Shown here: one piece after another, positions 9,417 to 20,504 of the stretch
How positions within the stretch are numbered: position 1 is the first letter of the stretch
Layout of the letters: every line of letters starts with the position of its first letter
Source: Phlegmacium glaucopus
Lineage: Eukaryota; Basidiomycota; Agaricomycetes; Agaricales; Cortinariaceae
Reading direction: 5' to 3'
Length of the DNA stretch: 49,597 nt
Assembly (NCBI GenBank): GCA_015039465.1
Contig: MU130046.1
Coordinates: 148,081 to 197,677 of the forward strand
Program-made: the position numbers and the translations under genes
Notes under the pieces: model-generated
Told to the model about the DNA's origin: nothing
Database searches by the model: none
Seen by the model: only the letters and a program-made list of their open reading frames with translations

Positions 9417-11517
9417 ATGGCGCGGGGACCCGCTGACAAGGATCCTTTGGCTATTTTCCACACACCACCCCCAAATGAAACGGATGAAGAACGGGTAGCT
9501 CGTGAAGCCAAGGAAGTGGAAGAGAAGATGATTAGTGATCGGATTGACGAGCAGTTGAAAGCAGATAGGGCTATGTTGAAGAGGCAGAAGAATATTGTTC
9601 GCGTTTTATTGCTTGGTCAATCAGAAAGCGGTGGGTGCTATTGGATCCTTCCCTTTTTTGTCCTCGTCGTTAACTTTTCTAGGTAAATCTACGACACTCA
9701 AAAGTAAGTTGAAGGTTGCCTTGCGGGCCATGGTGATGTTCTGAAACATATTTCTTAAAGATTTCCGAATGATGTACGCTCGAGATGCATGGAATGCGGA
9801 ACGTGCTTCTTGGCGCTCAGTCATCCAGTTGAACCTCGTTCGTTCCATAATAACCATCGTCGCCACTTTACAAGCGGAATTTGATGGTGGACAACCCGAA
9901 TCTGATCACTCACGTTACGCCCCCGTTTCGCCGGCCTTATCAATTGCTGGCCCTTCCACACAACAACAGTCTACCCGAAATCGCTCATCCTCTTTATTAA
10001 ACGGTAAACACCAACTCCTCAAGATCCGTCTTGGACCTCTACGAGGTGTAGAAACGGATTTAAAGAGGAGACTTGGTATACAGGCCGATGAGGAGGAAGA
10101 AGGGATTGCAGCTTCTTTAGGTCTTGAAGAAGCGTCGTCATATGAGCGGAAGAACGAATTCGGTGTCTCTCGATTGACAGAGGCTTTGGAGCGAGGTCTA
10201 TACTTCAAAAAACATGAACATAATCATAGCAACGCGACTACCGAGAGTGTGGTTGATGAGGTGACTGAGATTATTGCGAGTTGTAAAGATGACATGGTGG
10301 ATCTTTGGTCGGATCAAGCGGTGAAAACTGTTTTGAAGACATGGAATATTCATTTGGAAGATTCAGCTGGGTTGTAAGGTTTTCACAACTGTTTTCCATG
10401 TCTTTCCTCATGTTGATTGCGCCATCTAGTTTCTTGAACGATATTGAACGTATCGCGATTAGGAATTATGAACCATCAGATGACGATGTGGTTCGAGCAC
10501 GTTTGAGAACGTTGGGAGTACAGGAGTACAAACTTGATCTTTCTGGGAAGAATAACGCTTTTGCCAGTACGTCTATTCCCATCCTGTTCTCATTGCCCTT
10601 GTTTAATGAAGGCATTATCTATAGATGGTGCCGAATCTGGTGGAGAATGGAGAATTTACGATGTTGGTGGATCACGGACAGCGGTATTGTTCTTCTTTCT
10701 CAGGCCATGGTGCTTTTTTGGACCCTCCCTCTGATTTTCAAGTTTTCTAGCGCCATGCGTGGTTACCATACTTTGATAACGTTCAAGCCATCATATTCCG
10801 TAGGTTTTTTCAGTTCTTGATATTCATAAACCTAGGCCTCACTTCAATCCGGGATCGGCTGGGAACAACTAGTTGCTCGTGAGTTTTTCCAAATTGTACT
10901 ATATCACTAACAGTCCTGATTCCTATAACAAAGCTGTATCATGTTTCAATCAACGCCTATCGGAAGATTCCAAGATCAACCGTCTGGAAGATTCTTTTAT
11001 GCTCTGGCAAACCATCTGCGCATCTAAATTGCTAGCGAAAGCAAATATGGTTTTGTTCCTTAATAAAATCGATTTGCTAGACCGGAAACTGCATTCTGGA
11101 GTGAAGATTAAAGATTATCTTCCTAGTTATGGAGAGAGAAAGAATGACACGGCAACTATGATCCGATGTGAGTCTTTTTCGGCTGGTATTACTTACTCCT
11201 TTATTTACATTCGAACATGGATAGATTTGAGCACGAAGTTTAAGGACATTTACAAGAAATATTCAACACAGGAACGGTATACCTATTATCATGCGACGAC
11301 TGTTATCGTGCGCTGCTTTACTCCCGTCTTTTTGACCACAGGGTTCTGACTGTTTCTCTTGTTTCAAGGATACTGAAGCAACGGCTTCCACAATTCACGC
11401 TGGTTAGTGTATTTGCTATACCCCCTTACAACGTCTAGTTTGATCTAACTGGATTTCATTCGTTTAGTTAAAGATGCTATCCTTCGTCATTACCTAAAGA
11501 GTGCCTCCTTTATATAA
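9417..11517 (+). CDS. Divergent G-protein alpha subunit (498 aa, 11 exons)
   Basis: Guanine-nucleotide-binding alpha subunit of a heterotrimeric G protein, acting at the inner face of the plasma membrane. Exons: 9417-9630, 9683-9703, 9761-10370, 10430-10566, 10625-10683, 10751-10799, 10873-10878, 10934-11167, 11225-11307, 11369-11402, 11468-11517; all phases agree and total 1,497 nt. P-loop GQSESGKST is at residues 67-75, IYDVGGSRT at 338-346, FLNKID at 407-412, and TTVIDT replaces the usual TCATDT at 468-473. The helical domain is enlarged by roughly 100 residues (about 100-270, low complexity and acidic). The switch II glutamine is Ser344, and the second switch I threonine is Leu310. There is no MGxxxS myristoylation start. 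Such long alphas occur in agaricomycetes; I assign the family confidently but not a subfamily name. Confidence 0.9.
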
Positions 11518-12145
11518 TAAACCCGCCAAGTACCATTATTTGAGCTCGAAAAACACCATCTGTATACCCAATATAATCTCCCTTTTGTACTTGCTTTTGT
11601 GTTGGAAAAACCAAACGTGCCTTGTAACATTGCAGTTGTGTCACGTTTTCCTTATAAGGATGTGAGCCAAACCATGGATTGCGTCCTGGAGCGAGTTGTT
11701 CACATAATTTGTCCATCAAAACTGCTCAAAGTATCTTAGAATTTATTCAAGTTCTGCTGTCTCCAAGTGTAACGGCAAAAACCGGCTGGGAACACGATTA
11801 TTGAAATCGTTATAAACTAACTGCATCATTATATTAATTTATAAGGGGAATAATGCAGGTGACAGTTCTGTGACGACGCCTTATAAGACTCTCAGAAATT
11901 GTGTTTCCTCTACTTTTCTCCCCAAATTATTGGATAGGGGAGTGAACTAATGAGTGTTAAAATAAAATCTATAGTTTGGACGGCCAGAATACACAAGGAA
12001 TTTGCTCCAGGAGATATCGTCATGTCCTTATAAGGTAAATGTGACATTCTACGTAATAAGGCACTTTTCCTTCTTCCGACAATTGGGTTGACATGCGTTT
12101 GCTGACGTCATTGTTCAATTCGTTACTCAACTTTGGACGTCCACC
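11518..12145. other. Intergenic between G-alpha and small membrane protein gene
   Basis: The likely 3' end of the G-alpha gene and the promoter of the next gene. A minus-strand frame from ATG 11716 to 11510 (68 codons) overlaps the G-alpha stop tail to tail and has fairly protein-like composition, but no start context or upstream exon could be joined to it. The start codon of the downstream gene lies in CCACCATG, a good initiation context. Confidence 0.4.
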
Positions 12146-12637
12146 ATGTTATCCCCTCGACGTTCACCAGCTCTGACACCTGTATCCGCACCACTCTCCA
12201 CCACTCCCTTATCCCGATTAATATACATTTTAATCACCCTAAGCATGCTATTAATCTCATATTACTCCTATCGTGGATTACAATACAAATCTGCAGTGGG
12301 AGGTTGGTGGAACCTGGCGCTTGGTAGAGCACCCCGAGAATTTTTCGGAAATGGGCAGCCGAGGTGTGGAAATAGAGTGGAGGAAAGCGTGGAAGATCGT
12401 ATTAATGGGTTAGCGAGGATACTTGGAATTCCATCAAAGGAATTGGCTTCAGCGATTGCGGGTGCTGTTCGACAACACGTTCCTCATGATGGTTCATCTT
12501 CTGTTGAGGAGAAAGAAACGGGGAATGTTATGGTTATGGAAGCTTTGTTGAAGAGTGGAAAAGAAACGATGGAAGAGATGCCTGGAGTGGTGAATAGCGT
12601 TGTCAATAGTTTTGTTGGGGATGAACTTGATTCTTGA
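12146..12637 (+). CDS. Small single-pass membrane protein, conserved type of unknown function
   Basis: Intronless frame of 163 codons starting in CCACCATG. The order is a Pro/Ser-rich N-terminus (1-22), a hydrophobic segment LIYILITLSMLLISYYSY at about 25-42 that can span a membrane, a GGWWNLALGRAPREFF block after it, and then an amphipathic soluble region with EDRINGLARILGIPSKEL and ASAIAGAVRQHVP. The tail is acidic. I recall similar small proteins in agaricomycetes, with the Trp-rich block and an Arg-Ile-x-x-Leu-x-x-x-Leu-Gly-Ile-Pro-Ser helix, all without known function. The single hydrophobic helix near the N-terminus suggests a type II or tail-inward protein of an internal membrane; this is inference. 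Confidence 0.75.
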   Translation: MLSPRRSPALTPVSAPLSTTPLSRLIYILITLSMLLISYYSYRGLQYKSAVGGWWNLALGRAPREFFGNGQPRCGNRVEESVEDRINGLARILGIPSKELASAIAGAVRQHVPHDGSSSVEEKETGNVMVMEALLKSGKETMEEMPGVVNSVVNSFVGDELDS

Positions 12638-13053
12638 GATATGTATAATAGCAAAGAATTTGTCTTTGTCAAACTCGTCATTGTAATCAGTGGATACATG
12701 GTACATAAAAAAAGAAGAATGAGTCAAAAAAAACAAAAAAGTAGGGGTCCGTAAAGGTATTTGGGGGGTTATATGCTAGACTTCCAGTCCGTTTATCCCG
12801 CTCCGGTGCAGAAATGGGGGGCAATCGTGCACAGGTTGTTCGTATTTTCGTTATAATTGGCGTTAGGCAATGCATGAAGGCGCATATACCCTTTTTTGTA
12901 ATTCTCAGTGGTTCGTTTCTTTGCGTAAATTTTTTTCTAAAAGAGTCAATCTATAGGCATTGTCTGGATATTCTGAGACGGCGTGTTAGCGAACCTGAGT
13001 AAGAATGGATATAAAGAATGGATAACTTACATGGGATGAGATGATGGAAAAAG

Positions 13054-13800
13054 TCAAATAAGACCGGGGAAGAACCACCAGTGTACAACAGCCGCATATG
13101 CGTCCCATTCTTCTGGAAAAAGCTTCCGCATCTGCTTGTCCTCGGCATCAGCCCTACTGATGCCAACACTAAGTGTCCACAACCACCATAGAGCCCAAAC
13201 GACGATGGCAGAAGTAGAAGCACGAAGAGGACCACACTCTGTCATCCAGCTTCCTCGTGTAAGATGTGAGAAGGCAAGACCGAAAACGAGGAGGAGAGAG
13301 CCTGTGTATGCTGGATGACGGACGTAAGCGTAGAAGCGGGATGTGACGAGTTTGTGTTCGGGGTGGATGGTCAAGTCAAAAGTGAATAAATGACCGAGGG
13401 TTTTGAAGCAGTCTAGGCGGATGTAGGTTCCTAATATGACAGCTATGACGCCAATTATGAACGAGGGCGTCAGACGAACGTTGGGTTGGGGTGGTAGACA
13501 GATGACGGATGTGACGAGGGGGACAGGGGATGATATGGGTAGAACTACGCGCAGGTAATAGAGGATTTCGAAGATGGCCCAGCCCCATGTTATGAATTGT
13601 TGGATCTGTGGAGGGCAGAGTGAGTAGATGAGTTAGAGAGACGGTGTCAAATATACCTTGAATATTAGTGGGGCGATTTGGAGGATGTACAACTGTTTCG
13701 TATGATACCTGCCCTTTGACGGAGTTGGGTTGGGAGGGGTCAAAGCTATTTGGTAGCAGAAAGCTTGGACTGTAACCAAAGCGACGCGAGAAAAAGACAT
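13054..13800 (-). CDS. Protein-S-isoprenylcysteine O-methyltransferase-like (ICMT/Ste14 family)
   Basis: Integral membrane enzyme that methylates the C-terminal prenylcysteine of CaaX proteins (Ras, Rho, G-gamma, mating pheromones), using S-adenosylmethionine at the ER. Two exons, 13657-13800 and 13054-13605, joined across a 51-bp GT-AG intron give 231 aa, close to the usual 200-290. Hydrophobic helices are followed by the family signature: IHPEHKLVTSRFYAYVRHPA with YTG after it, two further helices (residues about 150-195), and the cofactor-site tail with AEDKQMRKLFPEEWDAY. The start chosen is the first ATG of the open frame. In a genome with two G-alphas and prenylated pheromones the role in signalling is natural, but several paralogs are usual in agaricomycetes, so this need not be the pheromone enzyme. 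Confidence 0.88.
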
Positions 13801-14166
13801 GGGGTAGGTAGTATTGACAGAGAGGTAGAGGATGGGGGAGTAAGGTACAAGGGTATCCGACTTGTGAGCGTATATATATTATCTGGACAAGAATACAGTT
13901 TTTGTGCGTTGGCAACTAAAGTGATGAGATTCGAGAACCCAGTGGGGGAGCGTGTACGACGGCCATAGCGCTTGGTATAGCCCTGTAGGTTCCAGAAAGC
14001 TTCCTGGAGATTCTCGGTGTGGATCAGTCGAGGTACTCGCCTTGCTTATTTCGATTTTATCCGGCCAAGGTAACTCAAACCTTCTCACTGTTCCGCGGCA
14101 GGTTGGAATCGGGAAATGCCGACACACAGAACAACAGAGAACTCAGTGCACACACACAAACATAAA

Positions 14167-17100
14167 ATGTGGTCACCGTCGTCCTGGACATCCAAACCAA
14201 TCGCACAGGTAACAATTTATATATATAAAAAAGAATTAATAGTTGATCTATCATCATCTTCAAGGATGTTGCATATCCAGATCAACAACATCTTTCAAAG
14301 TAAGTTTTTTCTTCGACTGTTTTGCCTTACTGATCTCTCTGTTTTTCCGCAATCTAGAGTCCTTTCAAAGCTTTCAAAACTTCCTCCAATGGTCACCCCA
14401 TCCGAGGTCGGTCTAACAAAGAAAGCTACATGGATCTCCGCAGAGATTGAAATCTTCCTTTTTGTTCAAGATCGAACGTCTGCGCTATCAGCTCGGCCTC
14501 GTTCAACGCAACGAGGCCTTTTTGCTTCACGCTGGTGACTGTGCTGAAAGCTTCGACGCTTGTACTCACGTACGTCACCGTCTATTCCTTACATAAGTTC
14601 TTCTCCCCCCCCTACTTAGCCTCTTCTTTTTTTGGGTTACTGTGGAATAGGAGAACATCTCCTCGAAAATCGGACTCATCTTGTCCTTTTCTCTGATTCT
14701 CATATGGGGTGCTCGTTTGCCTGTCGTATGTGAATCCTCTTTCGTTTCTGCATTCCCAAAATCTAAATCTAAAATCTAAATCTATATTGTTCCAAATCAA
14801 TTCCCATCAAAATCAGGTGCGTATCGGACGCATCGCAGGTCAGTATGCAAAACCACGGAGTAGCACTTACGAGAAACTGGGTGATCGGGAGGTACTCAGT
14901 TTTCGGTATGTAATCTTCTTTTTGGCTTTTTTTTTTCATCTCCTGTCCCACGGACGTGTGGGTATCATTTCACGTCAAACTCACACTTTTTTTATTTCAA
15001 TTCCCTCTCGCTCGCATGGCTGGCTACCTTGTTCTTTGAAGGGGTGATAATGTCAACGGGTATGCCATTCTCTTACTCCAATCTGACACTTGGGCTTTAA
15101 TACTTTATCAGTCTGGATCCTGACGACCGTACCCCGGACCCTGATCGTTTGCTTAGGTATACGACCCTCAACCCCGTCTTGTTGTTATGTCTGGTTACTG
15201 AACTTCTTCGACTAATAGTGCTTACTTCCACTCTACAACAACACTCAACCATCTTCGCGGCCTTTTAACTTCAGGCTTTGCTTCACTACATCATCCTCGC
15301 GACTGGTCTTTAAATCACGTCCGGTCTCCGTCTTTACGGTAAGCTATTCTAGGTTTTTTTTCCTCCTATTCCAAAAGTCGTCCCACACCAAATGAAACAC
15401 TAATTTACTCAATTTTTGACCGGTGAAAAATGTTATTGACTACTTGCTGAATCTAGGCGCGAATTTGAAACCATTGTCGACGGACTCTCTGATGCTCTCG
15501 ATTTCAGCCGCACGATCGGGGCAGACTCTACTACTTCTTACGAACAAGGCGGGGGAAGAGGCACGCTTGGCGAAGTTGACTTTTACACGAGGTGTGTTCA
15601 TTTCTAACCAAGAGTCTTTGTTGCATCTTCCTTCAATTTTTTAATAATATTCCACTCATTCTTCATTTCTCTTCGTGCCGCTAATTATCTTTCTTCTATC
15701 ACAAACCAAACAACTACTGCCCTTCTCACTAGTCATGAAGGACTTATGCTCGCATACGAACAAGCCTTAACAAGAGAACTCCCCGTTCCTCGTAACTCTA
15801 CCAATAACCTAGCTAGTAGTACCACTGCTGAAACCCTGCAACATGATGGAACCGCGCCGACTTTGAAGAAAAAAGCATTTTACAATACGGGAGCACACTT
15901 TCTTTGGATCGGGGACCGTACGAGACAATTGACGGGAGCGCATGTGGAATATTTTAGGGGGATCAGGAATCCTATTGGGATCAAGGTCGGTCCGAGTATG
16001 GATGGTGAGGAGCTTGTCAGGCTTTTGGATAGTAAGTGCAGGATTTCACTTGCCTTTGTTCTTTGTCCTCCGGTTATTGGTGTCGGTCGGCTAGGCTAAA
16101 TTCATCTTTCTATGAGTTTCAAGGAGTCGCTGAATGACCTGTTTCTATCCTCTTTACCTGAATCTGAAATATGGATGAGATACTGATTACTCTGTTGCCT
16201 TTTCGTTTGGCGTAGTTGTAAATCCCGATAGAGAACCCGGAAGAGTGACTCTCATCACCAGATACGGTGCTCAAAAGGTGCGCCATCTTCTACACGCTGT
16301 ATTGTTCTCTTTTCTTCCTTTTAAAATCTCGAACGATTTTTGAAAAGAAAAGAAAAAAAAAACCCCCGAAATCATCGCCTTTCCCCACTGCCTAATAATC
16401 CCTTCCGCTTAATCTCATTCTCATCTTCTTCATTGTGTAACACGTTCCTCTACTCTTCTGACCCTTGTCTGCCTACTTTTGGCATTGCGTCCTCCTCAAA
16501 AAATTCAAATCTGGTGTATCGGGCGTATTTGTTCTTCCACTTCTTTAGCTCTCCTTCATCCCTCTTCGTCGTTGTCTTCTATTCCTCCTTATCTATTTTT
16601 TCTTTTTTTCGATGCAATTTCTGAAATCTGTGAGTCCTCCAGATCGATGCTTGCCTTCCCGGGCATATCGGTACGGTTAAACGGTCAGGTCATCCGGTAG
16701 CTTGGATATGCGATCCGATGCATGGAAAGTGAGTTGCAGGCCAGTTTTCTCTTGCATTCGTTCTGCCTCGTTTTCGTCGTGCTTCGTTTCTTTGTTCCTT
16801 CGCTTTCTTCTGCTTTGGTTTTTCACCTTTTCCTAATCTTTAACGATACATTCGTCGAGAAGAGATCTAGGGTAACAGATGGATTACCCTGCCTCATTTT
16901 TTTCCGTTGGAAATCATCTCTGTTACGTGTTATTCTTCTGTGGATCTACGTGCTCGTGTTTTTTGGGATTCCTGCTGACGCATGGCCTGAATATGGAGTG
17001 CAGTATAGCGAATCTAGGGCAAACGAGGCAATAATGTAAACGACTCTATGAATGGGCCTCATTGCTTGCTTGCTTGTTTCTTCGCGTCTTCCTCTTTCTT

Positions 17101-17826
17101 TCTTTCTTCCTTTTTCTCTCATCTCTCTTTCACCACTAACACCTCATCCCTCACCATCCAGCACACAAACCTCATCTGCCGGACTTAAAACAAGACACTT
17201 TAACAATATCATCACAGAACTGACATCCTGTTTGAGGATTCACACTACGTGTAGCTCGCGTTTGGGTGGGGTGAGTCTGGAGTTTACAGGCGAGTTGAAT
17301 GAGGAGGGTTTTAGTGTTACGGAGTGTGTAGGTGGGAGTATGGAGTTGGATGAAGGTCAGTTGGGGTTGAGATATCAAGTGAGTTTTGGACGTCTTTCTG
17401 TTTGAGTATTTATTTCTTTCTTCGTTGTTTCCTTTATACCACGTTCCTCTTATCCTTTCCTGTCCATTTTTTCCCCAACCAGTTGGGTTTTGAAAAGGGA
17501 TGTATACTAAAGTTTTCACCTTTTTTTTCAGTCTTTCTGCGATCCGAGATTGAATTTCGAACAAAGTCTCGGTTAGTTCGTTCACTGTCCTTTTTCCCTA
17601 TCCTTTTCCATAAAACAATCTTATCCATTCCACTAAACCAACCTCTCAATTATTCTCTGGCTACCATTCTAAAACAGATATTGCATTCCTCATGTCGAAT
17701 CATTTCAAGAAAGGAAGGAAGGGGGTAGTAGTGGATGACCCAACTCAAGCTTCGAGAGATGTGTTGTATGAGGAGTTTAAGAGGCCTTTGAATTCGCGTA
17801 CGAGCGGTATTGGTGGTGGCGTTTAA
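14167..17826 (+). CDS. 3-deoxy-7-phosphoheptulonate (DAHP) synthase, class II
   Basis: First enzyme of the shikimate pathway: phosphoenolpyruvate plus erythrose 4-phosphate gives DAHP. Sixteen exons: 14167-14208, 14265-14299, 14358-14406, 14471-14569, 14651-14725, 14817-14905, 15042-15059, 15112-15156, 15219-15338, 15457-15591, 15733-16031, 16216-16277, 16643-16728, 17162-17378, 17532-17571, 17678-17826. All phases agree, giving 519 aa. The N-terminal [19 protein letters not shown] and the [12 protein letters not shown] helix are typical. Metal ligands expected of the class II (plant/Mycobacterium) fold are present: Cys66 in GDCAE, His383 in DPMHGN, Glu425 in LEFTGE, Asp461 in CDPRLN. Substrate-site [27 protein letters not shown] and [10 protein letters not shown] blocks are intact. 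Two introns (16278-16642 and 16729-17161) are far longer than the rest and very pyrimidine-rich. Confidence 0.95.
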
Positions 17827-18437
17827 GCTTTTGAATTAGTTGCGATGAAGGGGTTGGATGATGGATGACTCGGAAGGAAAAGGAGATGTTGAGGCTACTT
17901 CACGTATAATGTATGTATGTATATCAAAGTGATATTTTGGGTATTCGTAAGTTCTATACGAAATGAGACTAGTTAGAGGGCGGATTGATGATACTAGAGA
18001 AATTTGAACCAGATCTATCTGTAGTACTGTAACAGTATGACTGCTAATTCCTGAGACAGCGCATTTTATTGCACAGTTCGTTGTATAGGCAATGAACTCT
18101 TTCTTCAAACAACTGTTGTGCAGTATAGATACATCTACTTGACACTTTACGCGAATGACAGATAAAGGTATTATACTTAAAGTCGAACCGAGCGTAAAAA
18201 GAAATGGCGATACCTTCACCAGAAAGTACGCAGTCAATATTTAATACAAGAGAACCAAAGGTGGGTAAGATAGATAATGATAAGAAGGGGTATACAACAA
18301 CCATGGAGCCAATTTTTAGGGTCTGGAACGAATTGAAGGGAGGACGAAGATGGGTGATATCGGATCAAATGAAAAATCACCGCAATCTGATATAAACAAC
18401 AAAAAAAAGACCCGCTCCTGGAAAAGGTGATGTATGC
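17827..18437. other. Convergent intergenic region
   Basis: Shared 3' region between the DAHP synthase gene (plus) and the CFEM gene (minus). There is no gene or ordered repeat beyond a short GTAT run near 17910. Two frames of about 90-130 codons on the minus strand have no protein-like signature. Confidence 0.5.
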
Positions 18438-19205
18438 CTAAATCGCAGCAACGACCCATATGAGAGGTAGAAGACCGAAGATCAGTGCTGTGAGTGCTGT
18501 AGAGGTTGATCCGATATCCAATTTTCCAGCTGCGCTCAGCGTGGTTGATGCTGGCTCTACGACTACAGTCTGGACGACGACAACAGTACTACTGGCAGAT
18601 TGTGTGGTGCTTTGAGAGAGAGAGGTGGGAAGAGTAGTTGAAACGAGAGTTGTAGATGTCCTTGTACTCTGAGAACTAGACGATGTGGAGGTGGAAGTTG
18701 TAGAACTCGTTGTGGTTGTTGAACTTGCGCTAGTTGAGGTTGAGGTTGAGGTTGAGGAGGTAGTACTGCTGGTGCTTGTGGTAGAAGCTGGTGTTTCGCA
18801 TTCTGGTGAGTGAAAGGAAATTGCCAAGGGTTTTGAAGAAAAACATTACCGTCAGCACACATTTCCGTCAGGACCTCGTTAGTGAAAGAGAAAGCATCTG
18901 GTTGACAATTTGCGCGTGCACACTGAATAGTAGCAGTAGTAAACCTTTGGTGAGAACAAAGACATGAAATATTGTTCCTGTTAAGCATGAATGGATTATT
19001 TCTTGTTGACTGAAGCATGATGATGCATATGAAACACGTACTTATCACAATCGACGGCTGACGCTGCTGCGTCTGCGCATGGTACGGAGCATGGTGGAAG
19101 GTTTTTCAAGTTGACACCATTATCTTGTGCTACCGTATATGTGAAGCTCGATAGCAACCAAAGAAAGCCGATGAATAGATATCGGAGGTTTTGTGGAATC
19201 TTCAT
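18438..19205 (-). CDS. CFEM-domain, Ser/Thr-rich GPI-anchored surface protein
   Basis: Extracellular wall or plasma-membrane protein. Exons 19042-19205, 18850-18977 and 18438-18802 (minus) join in phase to 218 aa. An N-terminal signal peptide (hydrophobic LFIGFLWLLSSFTYTVAQ) is followed by a CFEM-like domain with eight cysteines in order: PPCSVPCADAAASAVDCD, then NISCLCSH, TIQCARANCQP and TEMCAD, with one further Cys just after the last intron. A long Ser/Thr tract (about residues 100-175), a likely site of O-mannosylation, leads to a hydrophobic C-terminus (ALTALIFGLLPLIWVVAAI) typical of a GPI signal. CFEM proteins bind haem in Candida and act as surface effectors or receptors elsewhere; which applies here cannot be told. 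The Asp before the third cysteine (VDC) is where the CFEM axial haem ligand is expected. Confidence 0.88.
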
Positions 19206-20110
19206 CTAGTTTTTTGGGGGAGAAAACGAGAAATCTGGTAGGCCTGACGCCCTAAAAGCAAAGGAGAGATGAGGAAATGAAAGGCTCAAATGTAAAGAAC
19301 GTGTTGGTATGGTGTGGGTGACAACAACGAGACGGTCACAAACATTTTATTGTATTGTCACAGCCACATTTGGGCCACATGCCCTTACAATATTCGAGCC
19401 TCGAGCTATGTAGGGTTCACATTTCGGTGACCTTTACCAATAGTAGCATCAGTCAAAACTGGAAGGCCGGTGATTGTTTTAACCCTGGTTCGACTCGGAT
19501 TGGAGCCAGATATGAAATATCCGTCGTCGCAGACACGTCTGCCAGGCTCTGCCTATAGTGGCCCCGGAGAACTAACTAGCTTGGGCCCTTAAAACAATTC
19601 ATTAAAAAGCTGTTGTGCAGGTGAATAGGACTACAAAGGCTGTGGATGCACTGGTTTCTAGGGCCGCGCACCCTGCCGTATATTAACGATACACGATGCA
19701 GTCTGACGGTCAAGTATGACAGCACAGGGGTCAGCGCATTTCCATTTTTGGGAGGTGCGCCGTCTAACGCCGTCTACCATACAACAGCCGTCTCGTCCCG
19801 TATAGCCGTCGGTGTGCAGCCGGGCTATCTAAAAGTTAATAAAACTAATGACCCGTGGTGTTCTGAACCCATGTGGATGGGTAGGGCGAGATAGGATAGA
19901 GGTATGGTTTACCAAGCCCAAGAACACTCAAAACGGATGATTATTGACCAAAAACAACCATTTTCAAGTCCATCAGTTTTGGATGATTTTGGGCTTTTTT
20001 TGAATGGTGAACTCATAGGGTATGCAGCTAGGGTCATCTGGGGTAGGGGTACACTCGAAATACGCCAAGGTCACCCCCGATAATTCCTATGAAAAACTCA
20101 AAATCCCATA
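19206..20110. other. Intergenic, promoter side of the CFEM gene
   Basis: No gene supported. A B-box-like word (GGTTCGACTCG) at about 19487 was examined as a tRNA and did not fold. Short frames at 19355-19558 and 19646-19894 lack any signature. Confidence 0.45.
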
Positions 20111-20119
20111 TCAGTCCTC
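20111..20119. repeat. 9-bp target-site duplication, left
   Basis: TCAGTCCTC, identical to 25813-25821 on the other side of the Mutator-like element. Confidence 0.92.
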
Positions 20120-20161
20120 GGATTAAACTATTTGGCAACCCCCCTTGTCGGCAGAAACCCC
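20120..20161 (+). repeat. Left terminal inverted repeat of the MULE
   Basis: Begins GGATTAAACTATTTGGCAAC and ends in GAAACCCC. It pairs with 25772-25812. The following bases form the subterminal hairpin. Confidence 0.9.
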
Positions 20162-20504
20162 AGGGTTGCCAAATAACTAATTTGGCAACCTCGGTTGCTA
20201 AGATTTGTATGAATAAAACTCCGCTACGACTAACCCGGCATGCCGATTGGCACGTGAACGCGTGAACGGGGCATGAAAAATCCGACAGCAAACAGTCCGA
20301 CAGCAGCGCGCAAGTGCATTTCTTTCGATAGCGGTGAAGACCAGTTTGAACACGATGCCCACGATATCTTCAACATCACAGCCCATCTCTTCCCTCAAAA
20401 ACCTATGGTACAAGTCTGCTGGGCACGTTGATTAAGAAAATGGTACATGAAATTGGTTGATGTAATTGTCTTATCTCTAATTCACAACACGTAGTTGTTG
20501 CCGG

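Noticed and set aside
11510..11716. 68-codon minus frame overlapping the G-alpha stop
   Set aside because: Somewhat protein-like, but there is no upstream exon with proper splice signals and it overlaps a well-supported gene end; too weak to call.
16340..17405. Plus frames inside DAHP synthase introns 12 and 13
   Set aside because: These are pyrimidine-rich intron translations (Phe/Ser/Leu); the exon frame is explained without them.
18563..19048. Minus-strand frame of 161 codons overlapping the CFEM gene
   Set aside because: It is the out-of-frame read of the Ser/Thr tract plus intron; its Pro/Gln/Leu-rich translation is a shadow of the true frame.
19470..19520. tRNA-like B-box word (GGTTCGACTCG)
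   Set aside because: The T-arm stem does not pair and no matching A box, anticodon arm or acceptor stem lies at the right distance on either side.
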